From JAMQPK01 sp963782595 (GTDB lineage: Bacteria; Acidobacteriota; Vicinamibacteria; Vicinamibacterales; JAMQPK01), in contig CAWAKJ010000004.1 in assembly GCA_963782595.1 (NCBI GenBank), positions 124,001 to 188,000 on the forward strand: a stretch of 64,000 bases of DNA, read 5' to 3'. The position numbers and the translations under genes are program-made. The notes below the pieces were generated by a model that worked only from the letters and a program-made list of their open reading frames with translations, was not told the origin of the DNA and searched no databases. The stretch's first letter is position 1; the number at the start of each line of letters is the position of its first letter. Below are positions 34,783 through 42,737 of this stretch, one piece after another.

Positions 34783-35720
34783 TGCAGGTCATCCACTACC
34801 CAGATGATCCACGTCCCGGCCGCTGGCATCAGCCCGTGCTCGCGCTCGGCAACTTCGACGGGATGCACCGCGGACATCTGAAAATCATCGAACGCGTGCG
34901 CAGGGGAGCGGAAGAGCGCGGGGCGACCGCCGTGGCGATGACCTTCGAGCCCCATCCCTCGAAGATCGTCAGACCTGACAAGGCGCCGCCGTTGTTGATG
35001 ACCCACGAACAGAAGCTGGACGCGCTCGCGCGCGCCGGCATGCACGGTGTGGCGATCGTCCGGTTCACGCCGGAGCTGGCGCGATGGGATCCCGAAACGT
35101 TCGTTCGTACGGTGCTTGTCGAGTGGCTCCACGTCGCCGAAGTCTGGGTCGGCGCCAACTTCCTGTTCGGGCACGATCGCTCCGGCAACTTCTCGCTGCT
35201 GCGCAGTCTCGGTGCGCGCTACGGCTTTCGGGCCGAGAAGATTGATCCGGTCCGCTACAAGGACTTCGTGGTCAGCAGCACCCGCGTGCGACGGTTGATT
35301 GCCGAAGGGCGCGTAGACGAGGCGGGCGCGCTGCTCGGGCACTACTACACGGTGGACGGGGTCGTCGTGCAGGGGCGGCAACGAGGGAAGGGCCTGGGCT
35401 TTCCGACCGCGAACATCTGCGCCGATAACGAACTCGTGCCGCCGGCCGGCGTCTACGCCACTACGGTCGGCGTCGATGGGGTGGCGTATCCCGCGATGAC
35501 GAACATCGGCACGCGGCCGACGTTCGAAGATGGCCAGGAGACGGTCGTCGAGTCTCATGTGCTCGCGTTCGACAAGGACTTGTACGGCGCCCGGCTGAAG
35601 CTGGGGTTCGTTCAGCGCCTCCGCGACGAGAAGAAGTTCGAGACCGTCGACGCGCTCAAGGCGCAGATCGAGGCCGATCGCGTCCGTGCGCGGGACCTGT
35701 TCGATCGAATGGGACTCTGA
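34782..35720 (+). CDS. ribF: Bifunctional riboflavin kinase/FAD synthetase
   Basis: 312 residues. The N-terminal nucleotidyltransferase domain has LALGNFDGMHRGHLKII and FEPHPSKIVRPDKAPPLLM, and VGANFLFGHDRSGNF. The C-terminal flavokinase domain has GLGFPTANICADNELVPPAGVYAT and TNIGTRPTF. It converts riboflavin to FMN and then FAD. ATG 34782 is used, overlapping the upstream TGA as TGATG. The stop is followed five bases later by a GGGATTAG repeat leading into cysS. Confidence 0.95.
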   Translation: MQVIHYPDDPRPGRWHQPVLALGNFDGMHRGHLKIIERVRRGAEERGATAVAMTFEPHPSKIVRPDKAPPLLMTHEQKLDALARAGMHGVAIVRFTPELARWDPETFVRTVLVEWLHVAEVWVGANFLFGHDRSGNFSLLRSLGARYGFRAEKIDPVRYKDFVVSSTRVRRLIAEGRVDEAGALLGHYYTVDGVVVQGRQRGKGLGFPTANICADNELVPPAGVYATTVGVDGVAYPAMTNIGTRPTFEDGQETVVESHVLAFDKDLYGARLKLGFVQRLRDEKKFETVDALKAQIEADRVRARDLFDRMGL

Positions 35721-35725
35721 CGACC

Positions 35726-35748
35726 AGGGATTGGGGATTAGGGATTAG
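35726..35748. repeat. Telomere-like repeat family A between ribF and cysS
   Basis: AGGGATTGGGGATTAGGGA followed by TTAG ends two bases before the cysS ATG. The AGGGA word is the only ribosome-site-like sequence for cysS. Confidence 0.8.
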
Positions 35749-35750
35749 AA

Positions 35751-37163
35751 ATGCGTCTCTACAACACATTGACGCGGACTGAAGAGGAGTTCAAGCCGTC
35801 AGAAGACGCTGTGGTCCGCATGTATGCGTGCGGGCTGACGGTGTACAGCCGGGGCCACATCGGCAACTTCCGCACGTTCGTGGCGGTCGATGTGCTTCGC
35901 CGCACCCTGCGCCATCTCGAAAACTACACGGTGCGGCAGGTCATGAACTTCACGGACGTGGACGATCGCACGATCGCCGGATCGCAGAAGACCGGAATGC
36001 CGCTGCGCGAGTACACGAATCAGTGGATCGACGCATTCCTCGATGATGCACGGGCCCTGGGCCTCGAAGACGTCGAAGAGCGGCCGCGCGCGACCGACCA
36101 GCCCAATCTCGACGCGATGGCGCAGCTCGTGCGGGATCTCGAAGCGAACGGCCACACATATCAGTCGGACGGGTCGGTGTACTACAAGATCGCAACGTTT
36201 CCGCAGTACGGCCAGCTTGCGCGGCTCGATCACGACGGGCTGAAGGCAGGTGCCCGCGTCGATTCGGACAACTACGACAAAGACAACGCCCGCGACTTCG
36301 TGCTGTGGAAGGCGACCAGGCTCGACGAACCAGGCTGGGACTTCGGCTTCGGCCGTGGCCGGCCAGGATGGCACCTCGAGTGCTCGGCCATGGCGCTGCG
36401 ATTGCTGGGCGAGCCCCCGATCGACATTCACTGCGGCGGGGTCGATCTCATCTTTCCGCATCACGAGAACGAGATCGCGCAAAGCGAAGGCGCAACGAAC
36501 AAGACGTTCGCACGGTTCTGGATGCACGTCGAACATCTCCTGATCGACGAAGAGAAGATGTCGAAGTCGCTCGGCAACGTCTTCAACCTGCCAGACATCG
36601 TCGCGAAGGGTTACCGGCCGTCGACGCTGCGATATCTGCTGCTGTCGACGCACTATCGCAAGCAGTTGAAGTTCAGTTGGGACGCCCTGCACCAGGCCGA
36701 GGAGGCGTCGCGGCGACTGGCCGACTTCGTCGAGCGGCTCGACAGGGCGAGCGGGACGCAAACGCACACCGAAATTACCGCACGGGTCTCGGAAGCCGAA
36801 GCGCAATTCAGGGCTGCGATGGAGCAGGATCTCAATACCTCTGGTGCGCTAGGCGTTGTATTCGAGCTCGTGCGTACGTTGAATGCCGCGATCGATAACG
36901 GTGAGCTCGGAACCGGCGATGCGGCGCTCGTCAGGGCTGCCTTCGATCGCTTTGATCAGGTGCTGGGCGTCATTGGTCTGCGGCGGCAGGAAGATCGTCA
37001 GACGACGCTGCCGTCCGAGGAGATCGATCGGCTGGTCGCCGCGCGCCAGAGCGCGCGCAAGGTTCGTGACTTCGCCGAAGGGGACCGGATTCGCCAGCAG
37101 CTGTTCGACGCCGGCATCGTGCTCGAGGATTCGCCCGCAGGGACCCGGTGGAAACGGAGATAG
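35751..37163 (+). CDS. cysS: Cysteinyl-tRNA synthetase
   Basis: 470 residues, normal length. Zinc ligands include C27 in YACGLTVY, C in GWHLECSAMAL and histidines in FPHHENEIAQSE. The HIGH-type motif is SRGHIGNFRTF and the KMSKS loop is EEKMSKSLGNVF. It charges tRNA-Cys; a tRNA-Cys gene lies 1.8 kb downstream. The C-terminal DALR-like region ends with GTRWKRR. The start ATG follows a low-complexity repeat. Confidence 0.97.
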   Translation: MRLYNTLTRTEEEFKPSEDAVVRMYACGLTVYSRGHIGNFRTFVAVDVLRRTLRHLENYTVRQVMNFTDVDDRTIAGSQKTGMPLREYTNQWIDAFLDDARALGLEDVEERPRATDQPNLDAMAQLVRDLEANGHTYQSDGSVYYKIATFPQYGQLARLDHDGLKAGARVDSDNYDKDNARDFVLWKATRLDEPGWDFGFGRGRPGWHLECSAMALRLLGEPPIDIHCGGVDLIFPHHENEIAQSEGATNKTFARFWMHVEHLLIDEEKMSKSLGNVFNLPDIVAKGYRPSTLRYLLLSTHYRKQLKFSWDALHQAEEASRRLADFVERLDRASGTQTHTEITARVSEAEAQFRAAMEQDLNTSGALGVVFELVRTLNAAIDNGELGTGDAALVRAAFDRFDQVLGVIGLRRQEDRQTTLPSEEIDRLVAARQSARKVRDFAEGDRIRQQLFDAGIVLEDSPAGTRWKRR

Positions 37164-37172
37164 GTTCCCTCG

Positions 37173-37209
37173 AGGGATAGGGCAGAAGGATTAGGGATTA
37201 GGGATTAGG
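37173..37209. repeat. Telomere-like repeat family A between cysS and yraN
   Basis: AGGGATAGGGCAGAAGGATT then AGGGATTAGGGATTAGG. It lies between the cysS TAG and the yraN ATG, which is 25 bases further on; AGAGG at 37211-37215 is a possible but distant ribosome site. Confidence 0.75.
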
Positions 37210-37234
37210 CAGAGGACTTGCTGCGCACTCTGGC

Positions 37235-37606
37235 ATGGACCAGAGGCAATCGTTCGGCAAACATGGCGAGGACCTCGCGTGTGAAGAGCTCGAGAAGCGG
37301 GGCTATATCATTGTCGATCGGCGGTTTCGCACGCGGTGCGGCGAGCTCGATATCGTGGCGCGAGACGCCGGCGTGCTGGTGTTCGTCGAGGTGAAGGCAC
37401 GGTCGGGCAGCCATTTCGGCACACCATTCGAGTCTGTGACATGGAAGAAAAGGCAACGTCTCAGCCAGATGGCGGCCGCATACTTGTGCCTCAAGCGGCT
37501 GGCCCGCGAACGCTGCCGGTTTGACGTGGTGTCGATCTTCGAGCAAGACGGTAAACGCACGATAGAATTGGTGAGAGGCGCCTTCGATATGGAAACCCTG
37601 CGATAG
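37235..37606 (+). CDS. UPF0102 family protein YraN
   Basis: 123 residues. The family signature GKHGEDLACEELEKRGYIIVDRRFRT is followed by the PD-(D/E)xK core GELDIVARDAGVLVFVEVKARS, with catalytic-type D, E and K. KKRQRLSQMAAAYL and CRFDVVSIF complete the fold. The biochemical role is unsettled; it is predicted to be a nuclease and often lies near rnhB or ribosome genes. Here it follows cysS and precedes galT by 3 bases. Confidence 0.9.
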   Translation: MDQRQSFGKHGEDLACEELEKRGYIIVDRRFRTRCGELDIVARDAGVLVFVEVKARSGSHFGTPFESVTWKKRQRLSQMAAAYLCLKRLARERCRFDVVSIFEQDGKRTIELVRGAFDMETLR

Positions 37607-37609
37607 TTC

Positions 37610-38617
37610 ATGGCCGACCTGCGAAAAGATCCTGTTACCGGCCGCTGGGTCATCATTTCGACCGAGCGGCAGAAGCGCCCCAGCGACTTTCAAATCGAAA
37701 CCGTTATCACCAAGCCCGACGATCTGTGTCCCTTCTGCGAGGGCCACGAAGACAAGACGCCGCCCGAAATTCTCGCGTATCGCAACGGCACGCCCGGGAA
37801 CACCGGCGGCTGGGACGTGCGCGTCGTGCCGAACAAGTTCCCCGCGTTACGCGTCGAGGGCACGCTCGATCGCGAAGGTGAGGGGCTGTTCGATCGGATG
37901 AACGGCATTGGCGCCCACGAAGTCATCATCGAGACGCCCGTTCATGCGCAGACGCTCGCGACGCTGCCGGAGCCGGCGATTGAGAAGGTGTTCTGGGCCT
38001 GGCGCGAGCGTGTGCTCGACCTGAAGCGCGACATCCGTCTGCGGCATATCGTTATCTTCAAGAATCACGGTGCGTCGGCCGGCGCGTCGCTCGAGCACAG
38101 CCATTCGCAGTTAATCGCGCTTCCCATCGTGCCGCGCGAGATGCGGGAAGAGCTGCACGGCGCCAAGCGGCACCATCAGCTCAGAGAGCGATGCGTGTTC
38201 TGCGACATCATGCGGCAGGAAACCCGGGATGGCGTGCGCGTGATCGCCGAGTCGGCCGATTTCATCGCGATTTCGCCATACGCGCCACGGTTTCCGTTCG
38301 AAACGTGGCTGCTGCCCAAGCGTCACCGCGCGCGGTTCGAAGAGGCGACGCCCGGCGAATTCGCGAGCCTGGCGCGGATGCTCAAAGAGACGCTGCTGCG
38401 GATGAACAAGACGTTGTTGACCCCGCCCTACAACCTCATCGTCCACAGCGCGCCGCTGCAGGACGAGCCCGGCGCGGGCGACTTCTATCACTGGCACGTC
38501 GAAGTGATGCCGAAGCTGACGCGGGTGGCCGGCTTCGAGTGGGGTACAGGGTTCTACATCAATCCGACCGGGCCGGAAGAAGCAGCCGAGGTACTCCGCA
38601 AGACCAAGCTCCCGTGA
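37610..38617 (+). CDS. galT: Galactose-1-phosphate uridylyltransferase
   Basis: 335 residues. Zinc-type cysteines C40 and C43 (LCPFCEG) and the active-site motif HSHSQ at 163-167, where H165 is the nucleophile uridylylated in the reaction, mark the GalT/HIT superfamily. A second CxxC is at RCVFCDI, and the C-terminal part has FYHWHVEVMP. It exchanges UDP between UDP-glucose and galactose-1-phosphate. The other Leloir genes are absent, so an ADP-sulfurylase-like or other sugar-nucleotide role cannot be excluded. Confidence 0.9.
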   Translation: MADLRKDPVTGRWVIISTERQKRPSDFQIETVITKPDDLCPFCEGHEDKTPPEILAYRNGTPGNTGGWDVRVVPNKFPALRVEGTLDREGEGLFDRMNGIGAHEVIIETPVHAQTLATLPEPAIEKVFWAWRERVLDLKRDIRLRHIVIFKNHGASAGASLEHSHSQLIALPIVPREMREELHGAKRHHQLRERCVFCDIMRQETRDGVRVIAESADFIAISPYAPRFPFETWLLPKRHRARFEEATPGEFASLARMLKETLLRMNKTLLTPPYNLIVHSAPLQDEPGAGDFYHWHVEVMPKLTRVAGFEWGTGFYINPTGPEEAAEVLRKTKLP

Positions 38618-38684
38618 ATGAATCGGCCGTGCGGAACCTTGATTGGCCCACGAGCGTGTGGTACGTTAATGGGCTGCAGGGCAG

Positions 38685-38759
38685 GCGGGAATAACTCAGT
38701 GGTAGAGTGCGACCTTGCCAAGGTCGAAGTCGCGGGTTCGAATCCCGTTTCCCGCTCCA
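38685..38759 (+). tRNA. tRNA-Gly (anticodon GCC), CCA encoded
   Basis: A complete cloverleaf: acceptor GCGGGAA/TTCCCGC, anticodon stem CGACC/GGTCG with loop TTGCCAA giving anticodon GCC, and T arm GCGGGTTCGAATCCCGT. The discriminator T is followed by encoded CCA. It lies 67 bases after galT. Confidence 0.97.
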
Positions 38760-38919
38760 ACCTTCGCTCTCGATCCAGGCGAAGGTTGGCAAGCCATCTG
38801 ATGACCAATTGATGACGAACTTCGCTATGAGCCTGACTCGTCTCGTCGAACGCTGTTGTCCGGTCCAACAGATCCGCTGACCGATCCTTCCGCACGTCTG
38901 CGTACATCGATGCTTTCCA

Positions 38920-38947
38920 GTACGTAGTGTCCGGCGTAAGCCGGACC
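38920..38947. repeat. REP-like palindrome family C, copy 2
   Basis: Begins with the same GTACGTAGTGTCCGGC as the copy at 29780 and differs by two bases in the palindrome loop (GTAA against TTTA). It lies between tRNA-Gly and tRNA-Cys. Confidence 0.85.
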
Positions 38948-38961
38948 GTGATCCTGTCAGG

Positions 38962-39035
<74 letters not shown>

Positions 39036-39147
39036 AATTTCCTTAACGCTGCCTCGGGGCACGGTCGAGGCGACTTGTTCATACGCACACGCCGCACGGC
39101 CTCAACGACAACTAGAAATCTGCTTCTTCGGACGCAGAATGGGATCC

Positions 39148-39245
39148 ATGATCGCGGTCATCTACGCGAAAATTCACCGATGAAGACGACGTCGCCGAGG
39201 ACGTGAAGAGCGTCACCGACAAGTCGCGTTGCACCGGCCATCATC
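39148..39245 (+). pseudogene. N-terminal remnant resembling a large serine recombinase, frameshifted
   Basis: ATG 39148 encodes MIAVIYAK and hits a stop soon after. In another frame, the next bases encode KFTDEDDVAEDVKSVTDKSR. Joined, they resemble the start of serine recombinases, xxAxIYARKSTDE...AEDxKSVTRQ, including the region of the catalytic serine (here position S is changed to F). At least one frameshift is needed. The position 113 bases from the tRNA-Cys end is where an integrase would sit. Confidence 0.45.
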
Positions 39246-39379
39246 ACGACGAAAGGGCTGGACGCTCGTGGTTAAGAGCTGCCGACGGTATGGCTGCTGG
39301 GGTACGCGCCAAGCTCGCGAGGACTGGCTTGGGCGACTTTCCCCAGCAGGGAAGGGCGCAGTACACCCGTGACTCTGGC

Positions 39380-39583
39380 CTACAGCACGCGGCATCGGCC
39401 GACCTTGCGCGCGGGCGATGGCGGGATCGCGAGCACCTCGACCTGCACCACGACCTCGAGGATCTTGGCCGTGGCGGTGACGTGATGCTGGAACGCGTCG
39501 GCGTCCCTCTGCAACTTCTTTAGCTGTTCAAGGATGCGCTCGACGCGTGCGCGGCGTTCTTCGTCCTGGTTCGATTCAAGCAT
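39380..39583 (-). CDS. Small helical hypothetical protein
   Basis: 67 residues beginning MLESNQDEERRARVERILEQ, with two amphipathic helices and a basic tail. Charge pattern and lack of rare residues fit a coding frame better than the overlapping frames, but there is no recognised family or clear ribosome site. It lies in the decayed region after tRNA-Cys and may itself be a fragment. Confidence 0.3.
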   Translation of the reverse strand: MLESNQDEERRARVERILEQLKKLQRDADAFQHHVTATAKILEVVVQVEVLAIPPSPARKVGRCRVL

Positions 39584-39782
39584 TGCGGGATTACGTCCGT
39601 CAGGCTACGCGCACGAAGGCGTCGGCACTGTGCTCTTTGAGACACCGGGTTTTTCTGCACGGTTTTGCCATTCCCGGCTCCGGCTCCGGCATCCGCCGAC
39701 GGGACGGGTGGTGTGAAATCCCAAGACACCGGTAACAGATCTCGTTCTCTTCTCTTGGCCCTCAGCCTAGAGTGGAGAGGCA

Positions 39783-39947
39783 ATGACGAAAACAGAGCGA
39801 GCACGATTGCAGGCGTGGCGGTTCAAGGTGCAGCAGGCGGCAATCGCCCGCCGATGCGCGGTGCGCCGGCATGAAAATTCCCGTCGGGGACGCCAGCTTT
39901 CGCTCACCTTACTCACGTGTCACGCAACGGCTGATCACGTCGAATAG
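39783..39947 (+). pseudogene. Transposase N-terminal remnant (IS481/IS3-like helix-turn-helix start)
   Basis: ATG 39783 gives MTKTERARLQAWRFKVQQAA, close to the N-terminus of integrase-core transposases that continue with a helix-turn-helix. Similarity breaks off after about 20-30 residues and the frame ends in a TAG at 39945. No catalytic domain or terminal repeats are seen. The match is from memory of the family and is tentative. Confidence 0.4.
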
Positions 39948-39984
39948 GGGCGGAACGTTCGCTGATAGAGAGAGTTCTGAACGC

Positions 39985-40347
39985 TCACTGAAGAGAGGCG
40001 TGTTTGGGCTGAATCTTCCCGCCGAACGAATGGAAAATTATTTGGCCGTTTCGCATGACGAAGGTGTCGGCTACCGCTTCGTACGTATTGTCTGCTGTCT
40101 CGGCGCGCCAGAGAATGTAGGCGTAGTCACCGTCAACGCTCCGTAGCTGTAGGGAAAACGTCGTTCCAGGTTTTCCAAACTCCGTAAAGATTGCCTGAAA
40201 GAGTGAGCGAATGGCAGCCGGTCCCTTTAGTGGTCCTCGCGGTGTGAACATGACTGCCGACGACGAGTAGTCGGCGACGATGCCGTCCAGGTCCCCCCTA
40301 CCAAAGCAATCAAGATGGCGATCAGGTAGCTGTTCGGTTGAACTCAT
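39985..40347 (-). CDS. SnoaL-like / NTF2-fold protein
   Basis: 120 residues: an N-terminal helix (HLDCFGRGDLDGIVADYSSSAVMFTP), the GPLKGPAAIRSLFQAIF segment and beta strands AYILWRAETADNTYEAVADTFVM, the usual NTF2-like polyketide cyclase/isomerase pattern. The ATG has AAGGAGC at proper spacing. The substrate is unknown; in this fold a binding pocket may serve hydrolysis, isomerisation or only ligand binding. It is the first intact gene after tRNA-Cys. Confidence 0.85.
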   Translation of the reverse strand: MSSTEQLPDRHLDCFGRGDLDGIVADYSSSAVMFTPRGPLKGPAAIRSLFQAIFTEFGKPGTTFSLQLRSVDGDYAYILWRAETADNTYEAVADTFVMRNGQIIFHSFGGKIQPKHASLQ

Positions 40348-40715
40348 TAAAGCGCTCCTTCACTGCGAGTCTAGCTCCTGCTGAAGGAAACCTGCGATCA
40401 CCGGATCTGATTCTGCAATAAGGAACGACGTCGCCTTCCGCGTTGATCACGCCGCGATGCCGCCAACGAAAGTGGCGGGGACCGACCGCCTACCTTCCTC
40501 GTATCCCCTTAGGAACGCTCACCCCATTGCATGAAGGATAGGGTCACTATCCCAGCGGCGCACGATCATCTGGGGCTTCGACAAGCCGGCAGAACTGCAC
40601 AAATAAGCGCTAGCATTAATCCGTAATCCACCGCATGAATTGGACTTAGACACTCCCATGTCCACGCACACCACGTGAACAGAAAAGGGGAACTGTCCGG
40701 TTTTGAACAGCGTTC
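40348..40715. other. Intergenic region between divergent SnoaL-like and histidine kinase genes
   Basis: 368 bases without a supportable ORF. Base composition is lower in GC than the flanks. A short palindrome, ATAGGGTCACTAT, occurs near 40539. No promoter or terminator can be assigned with confidence. Confidence 0.5.
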
Positions 40716-41888
40716 GTGCACCAAGAACGGTACGGTATCTGCGTGCTCTACGACTTCATCACCCTCAATCGTGGAGAGATCATCGACAGATGTCGGGCGA
40801 AGGTCGCAGCGCGGTTGATTCCGACACCCACTGAATCGGAGATCAACCACGGAGTGCCGTTATTTCTCGACCAAGTGGTCGAGGCGCTGCGGCATCAAGA
40901 AACACGAACTCCCGAAATCGGCAGGAGCGCCGCGCTTCACGGTCACGATCTCTTAAAGCGCGGGTTCACCGTGGGCCAGGTCGTGCACGACTACGGCGAC
41001 GTGTGTCAGTCCGTGACCGAGATCGCCGAAGAGACCCATGCGCCTATCCACGCCGATGAATTTCGCACGCTGAACCGCTGTCTGGACGATGCCATTGCCG
41101 ACGCCGTCACGGCCTACGGATCTGAACGCAACGCATCAACTCTTGCCGACGAGAGTGCCCGTGAAAACGCACGGCTGGGTTTGTTTGTTCACGAACTCCG
41201 CAACCTGCTTCAGACAGCAACGTTTGCATCCGAAGCGCTGTTATCCGGGAATGTTGGGCTGAAGGGGAGCACGGCCGGCGTGCTTCGCCGAAGCTTGACT
41301 GGATTGCAAGCGCTCATCGACGAGTCGGTCGCGGACGTGCGGCACGCCCACATTAGCCAGCATCCAACGGTGTTCTCTCTCGCGAAATTCATCAAAGAGG
41401 TCGCCGCCTCCGCTGCCCTGGACGCCGTCAGCCACGGTGTCACGCTGAAGGTGGTATCCGCCGGTGATGACGCCGAGATCCTCGGGGATCGGCAACATCT
41501 CGCGGCCGCAGTCAACAACCTGCTCCAGAACGCGATGAAGTTCACTCGACGCGGATCTCAAGTCACGCTGACGACAGCCACGTCAAATGATCGCATTCGC
41601 GTGGAGGTGCAGGACGAGTGCGGCGGCCTGCCTGAAGGAAAGAGCGCTGAATTGTTCCATCCGTTCGAGCAGCGAGGGTCCGACCGCTCCGGCCTCGGTC
41701 TGGGACTGGCCTACAGCCAATGGGCTGTCGTCGCGAACGGAGGCCGTCTCTACGTGCGCGATCTGCCGGGCTCTGGTTGCGTGTTTATCGTCGATCTTCC
41801 CCGACATCCCCGACAGTCTGCCGAGGCAAATGCAGACCCTGCATCCAGCCACGACGAACGCAAGGACCGGCGATCTCAGGAAACCTAA
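40716..41888 (+). CDS. Sensor histidine kinase with RsbRD N-terminal domain
   Basis: 390 residues, soluble. Residues 10-140 fit the RsbRD domain (LNRGEIIDRCRAKV, HGHDLLKRGFTVGQVVHDYGD). The H-box is GLFVHELRNLLQTA with H159, followed by a DHp-like helix. The ATPase domain has VNNLLQNAMKFTRRG (N-box), VQDECGGLP (G1) and GLGLGLAYSQ (G2). GTG 40716 or GTG 40743 could be the start. No response regulator is adjacent, so its partner is unlinked. The gene ends just before a tRNA-Cys 3' duplicate. Confidence 0.85.
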   Translation: MHQERYGICVLYDFITLNRGEIIDRCRAKVAARLIPTPTESEINHGVPLFLDQVVEALRHQETRTPEIGRSAALHGHDLLKRGFTVGQVVHDYGDVCQSVTEIAEETHAPIHADEFRTLNRCLDDAIADAVTAYGSERNASTLADESARENARLGLFVHELRNLLQTATFASEALLSGNVGLKGSTAGVLRRSLTGLQALIDESVADVRHAHISQHPTVFSLAKFIKEVAASAALDAVSHGVTLKVVSAGDDAEILGDRQHLAAAVNNLLQNAMKFTRRGSQVTLTTATSNDRIRVEVQDECGGLPEGKSAELFHPFEQRGSDRSGLGLGLAYSQWAVVANGGRLYVRDLPGSGCVFIVDLPRHPRQSAEANADPASSHDERKDRRSQET

Positions 41889-41896
41889 AAAGCCGG

Positions 41897-41947
41897 GCAG
41901 AACCTCCATCCCCTGTTCAAATCCGGGCGGCGCCTCTAATTTCCTCA
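41897..41947 (+). repeat. Partial duplicate of the tRNA-Cys 3' half (putative att site 1)
   Basis: From GCAGAACCTCCATC through GTTCAAATCCGG and CGGCGCCTC to the flanking TTTCCT, this matches tRNA-Cys positions from the anticodon loop to 12 bases beyond the gene, with about seven differences and one gap. The 5' half is absent, so it is not a tRNA gene. Confidence 0.8.
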
Positions 41948-41966
41948 AGAGACCGGATCCCTTGTT

Positions 41967-42119
41967 CCCTGGCGACACAATGGCTTCGACGTCCACCCGG
42001 ATGGCGAGCGACTCGCGACGCCGCCGATTGTGCTGTCAGAGGGCGCTGCGAAGCGCGACCAGGTCGTTCTCATCTTCGACTTCTTCGATGAACTAAAGCA
42101 CGTCACGACCGCGAAGTAA
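41967..42119 (+). pseudogene. C-terminal fragment of a TolB-like WD40/PD40 protein
   Basis: The frame ending in TAA 42117-42119 reads WRHNGFDVHPDGERLATPP, then QVVLIFDFFDELKHV. It corresponds to the end of acidobacterial PD40-containing kinases or secreted proteins, which finish with xDVxPDGxRF...VVLNWFEEL. No start or upstream domains remain; the fragment begins directly after the tRNA remnant, as if its gene was cut by the insertion. Confidence 0.55.
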
Positions 42120-42206
42120 TCGGCACCGCAGTTCCGCGTGTGACATGTCGATCGACGACGTCCGCCGTCCCGCTCTCGCGGCGGGCACGAGGCCGACACC
42201 CGAGCT

Positions 42207-42641
42207 TCAGTCGCGGCGATACACGAAGGTGTAGCTGACGGGGCCATCGATGACGTCAACGAGAGTGATGACGTTGCCGCTCACGGTCGCGCGGGCAGTC
42301 CTTCCTTCACTGAAGAACGTGAACGTGGCCGTTGACCCGTTGACGGCATAGGTCCCTTCGTCCGGGATCGACTCCGGGAAGACGCCGCTGCCGTCGGTGA
42401 CGCGGAACGTGGTGAGCATGGTAAAGCTACCCGAAGCGAGTGTTGTGATCACTTCGGCAGTGACCTCGAGCTTGTCCGCCCCGCCGCTTTCCTCCTCCGG
42501 AATAGTGAACGGCAGCGGTCGACCGTCGACGGACTGGAGGCGCCAGGTCCCAACCACAACCACTGGACTGGGACCCGTGACGTCGTTGCACGCCAGGACG
42601 AGTGTGGAGATGAGCAGCGTTAGCAGGGAGCGTCGCAGCAT
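42207..42641 (-). CDS. Small lipoprotein, lipocalin-like family
   Basis: 144 residues from ATG 42641, preceded by AGGAGGTCACC, an excellent ribosome site; the longer frame is rejected. The signal peptide ends with LVLAC (C18), a good lipobox. The mature part begins NDVTGPSP then VGTWRLQSVDGRPLPFT and continues as beta strands ending SYTFVYRRD. Proteins with this VGTWxLxSVxGxPLPF motif are common uncharacterised lipoproteins in Acidobacteriota and Gemmatimonadota. Confidence 0.82.
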   Translation of the reverse strand: MLRRSLLTLLISTLVLACNDVTGPSPVVVVGTWRLQSVDGRPLPFTIPEEESGGADKLEVTAEVITTLASGSFTMLTTFRVTDGSGVFPESIPDEGTYAVNGSTATFTFFSEGRTARATVSGNVITLVDVIDGPVSYTFVYRRD

Positions 42642-42737
42642 GGTGACCTCCTTCGCCGAACCTTCATTACTCAGTAAACGGCTATGGAGGCGAAACCGCA
42701 CAGCTTCTTCACGGCGAGTCGATGGTCGTCGCTGACG

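Larger units (their letters stand above)
39036..39984. other. Gene-poor region downstream of tRNA-Cys with recombinase-like debris
   Basis: About 950 bases contain no intact recognisable gene. Entries within it describe a serine recombinase-like fragment, a small helical ORF and a transposase-like fragment. The remaining sequence shows no motif that can be named. Confidence 0.6.

Noticed and set aside
39203..39523. 106-residue plus-strand frame after tRNA-Cys as an intact gene
   Set aside because: Its first residues are the shifted continuation of the recombinase-like fragment, and the rest is low-complexity without similarity.
41897..41947. tRNA-like sequence as a second tRNA-Cys gene
   Set aside because: Only the 3' half is present and the acceptor and D arm are missing, so it cannot fold as a tRNA.
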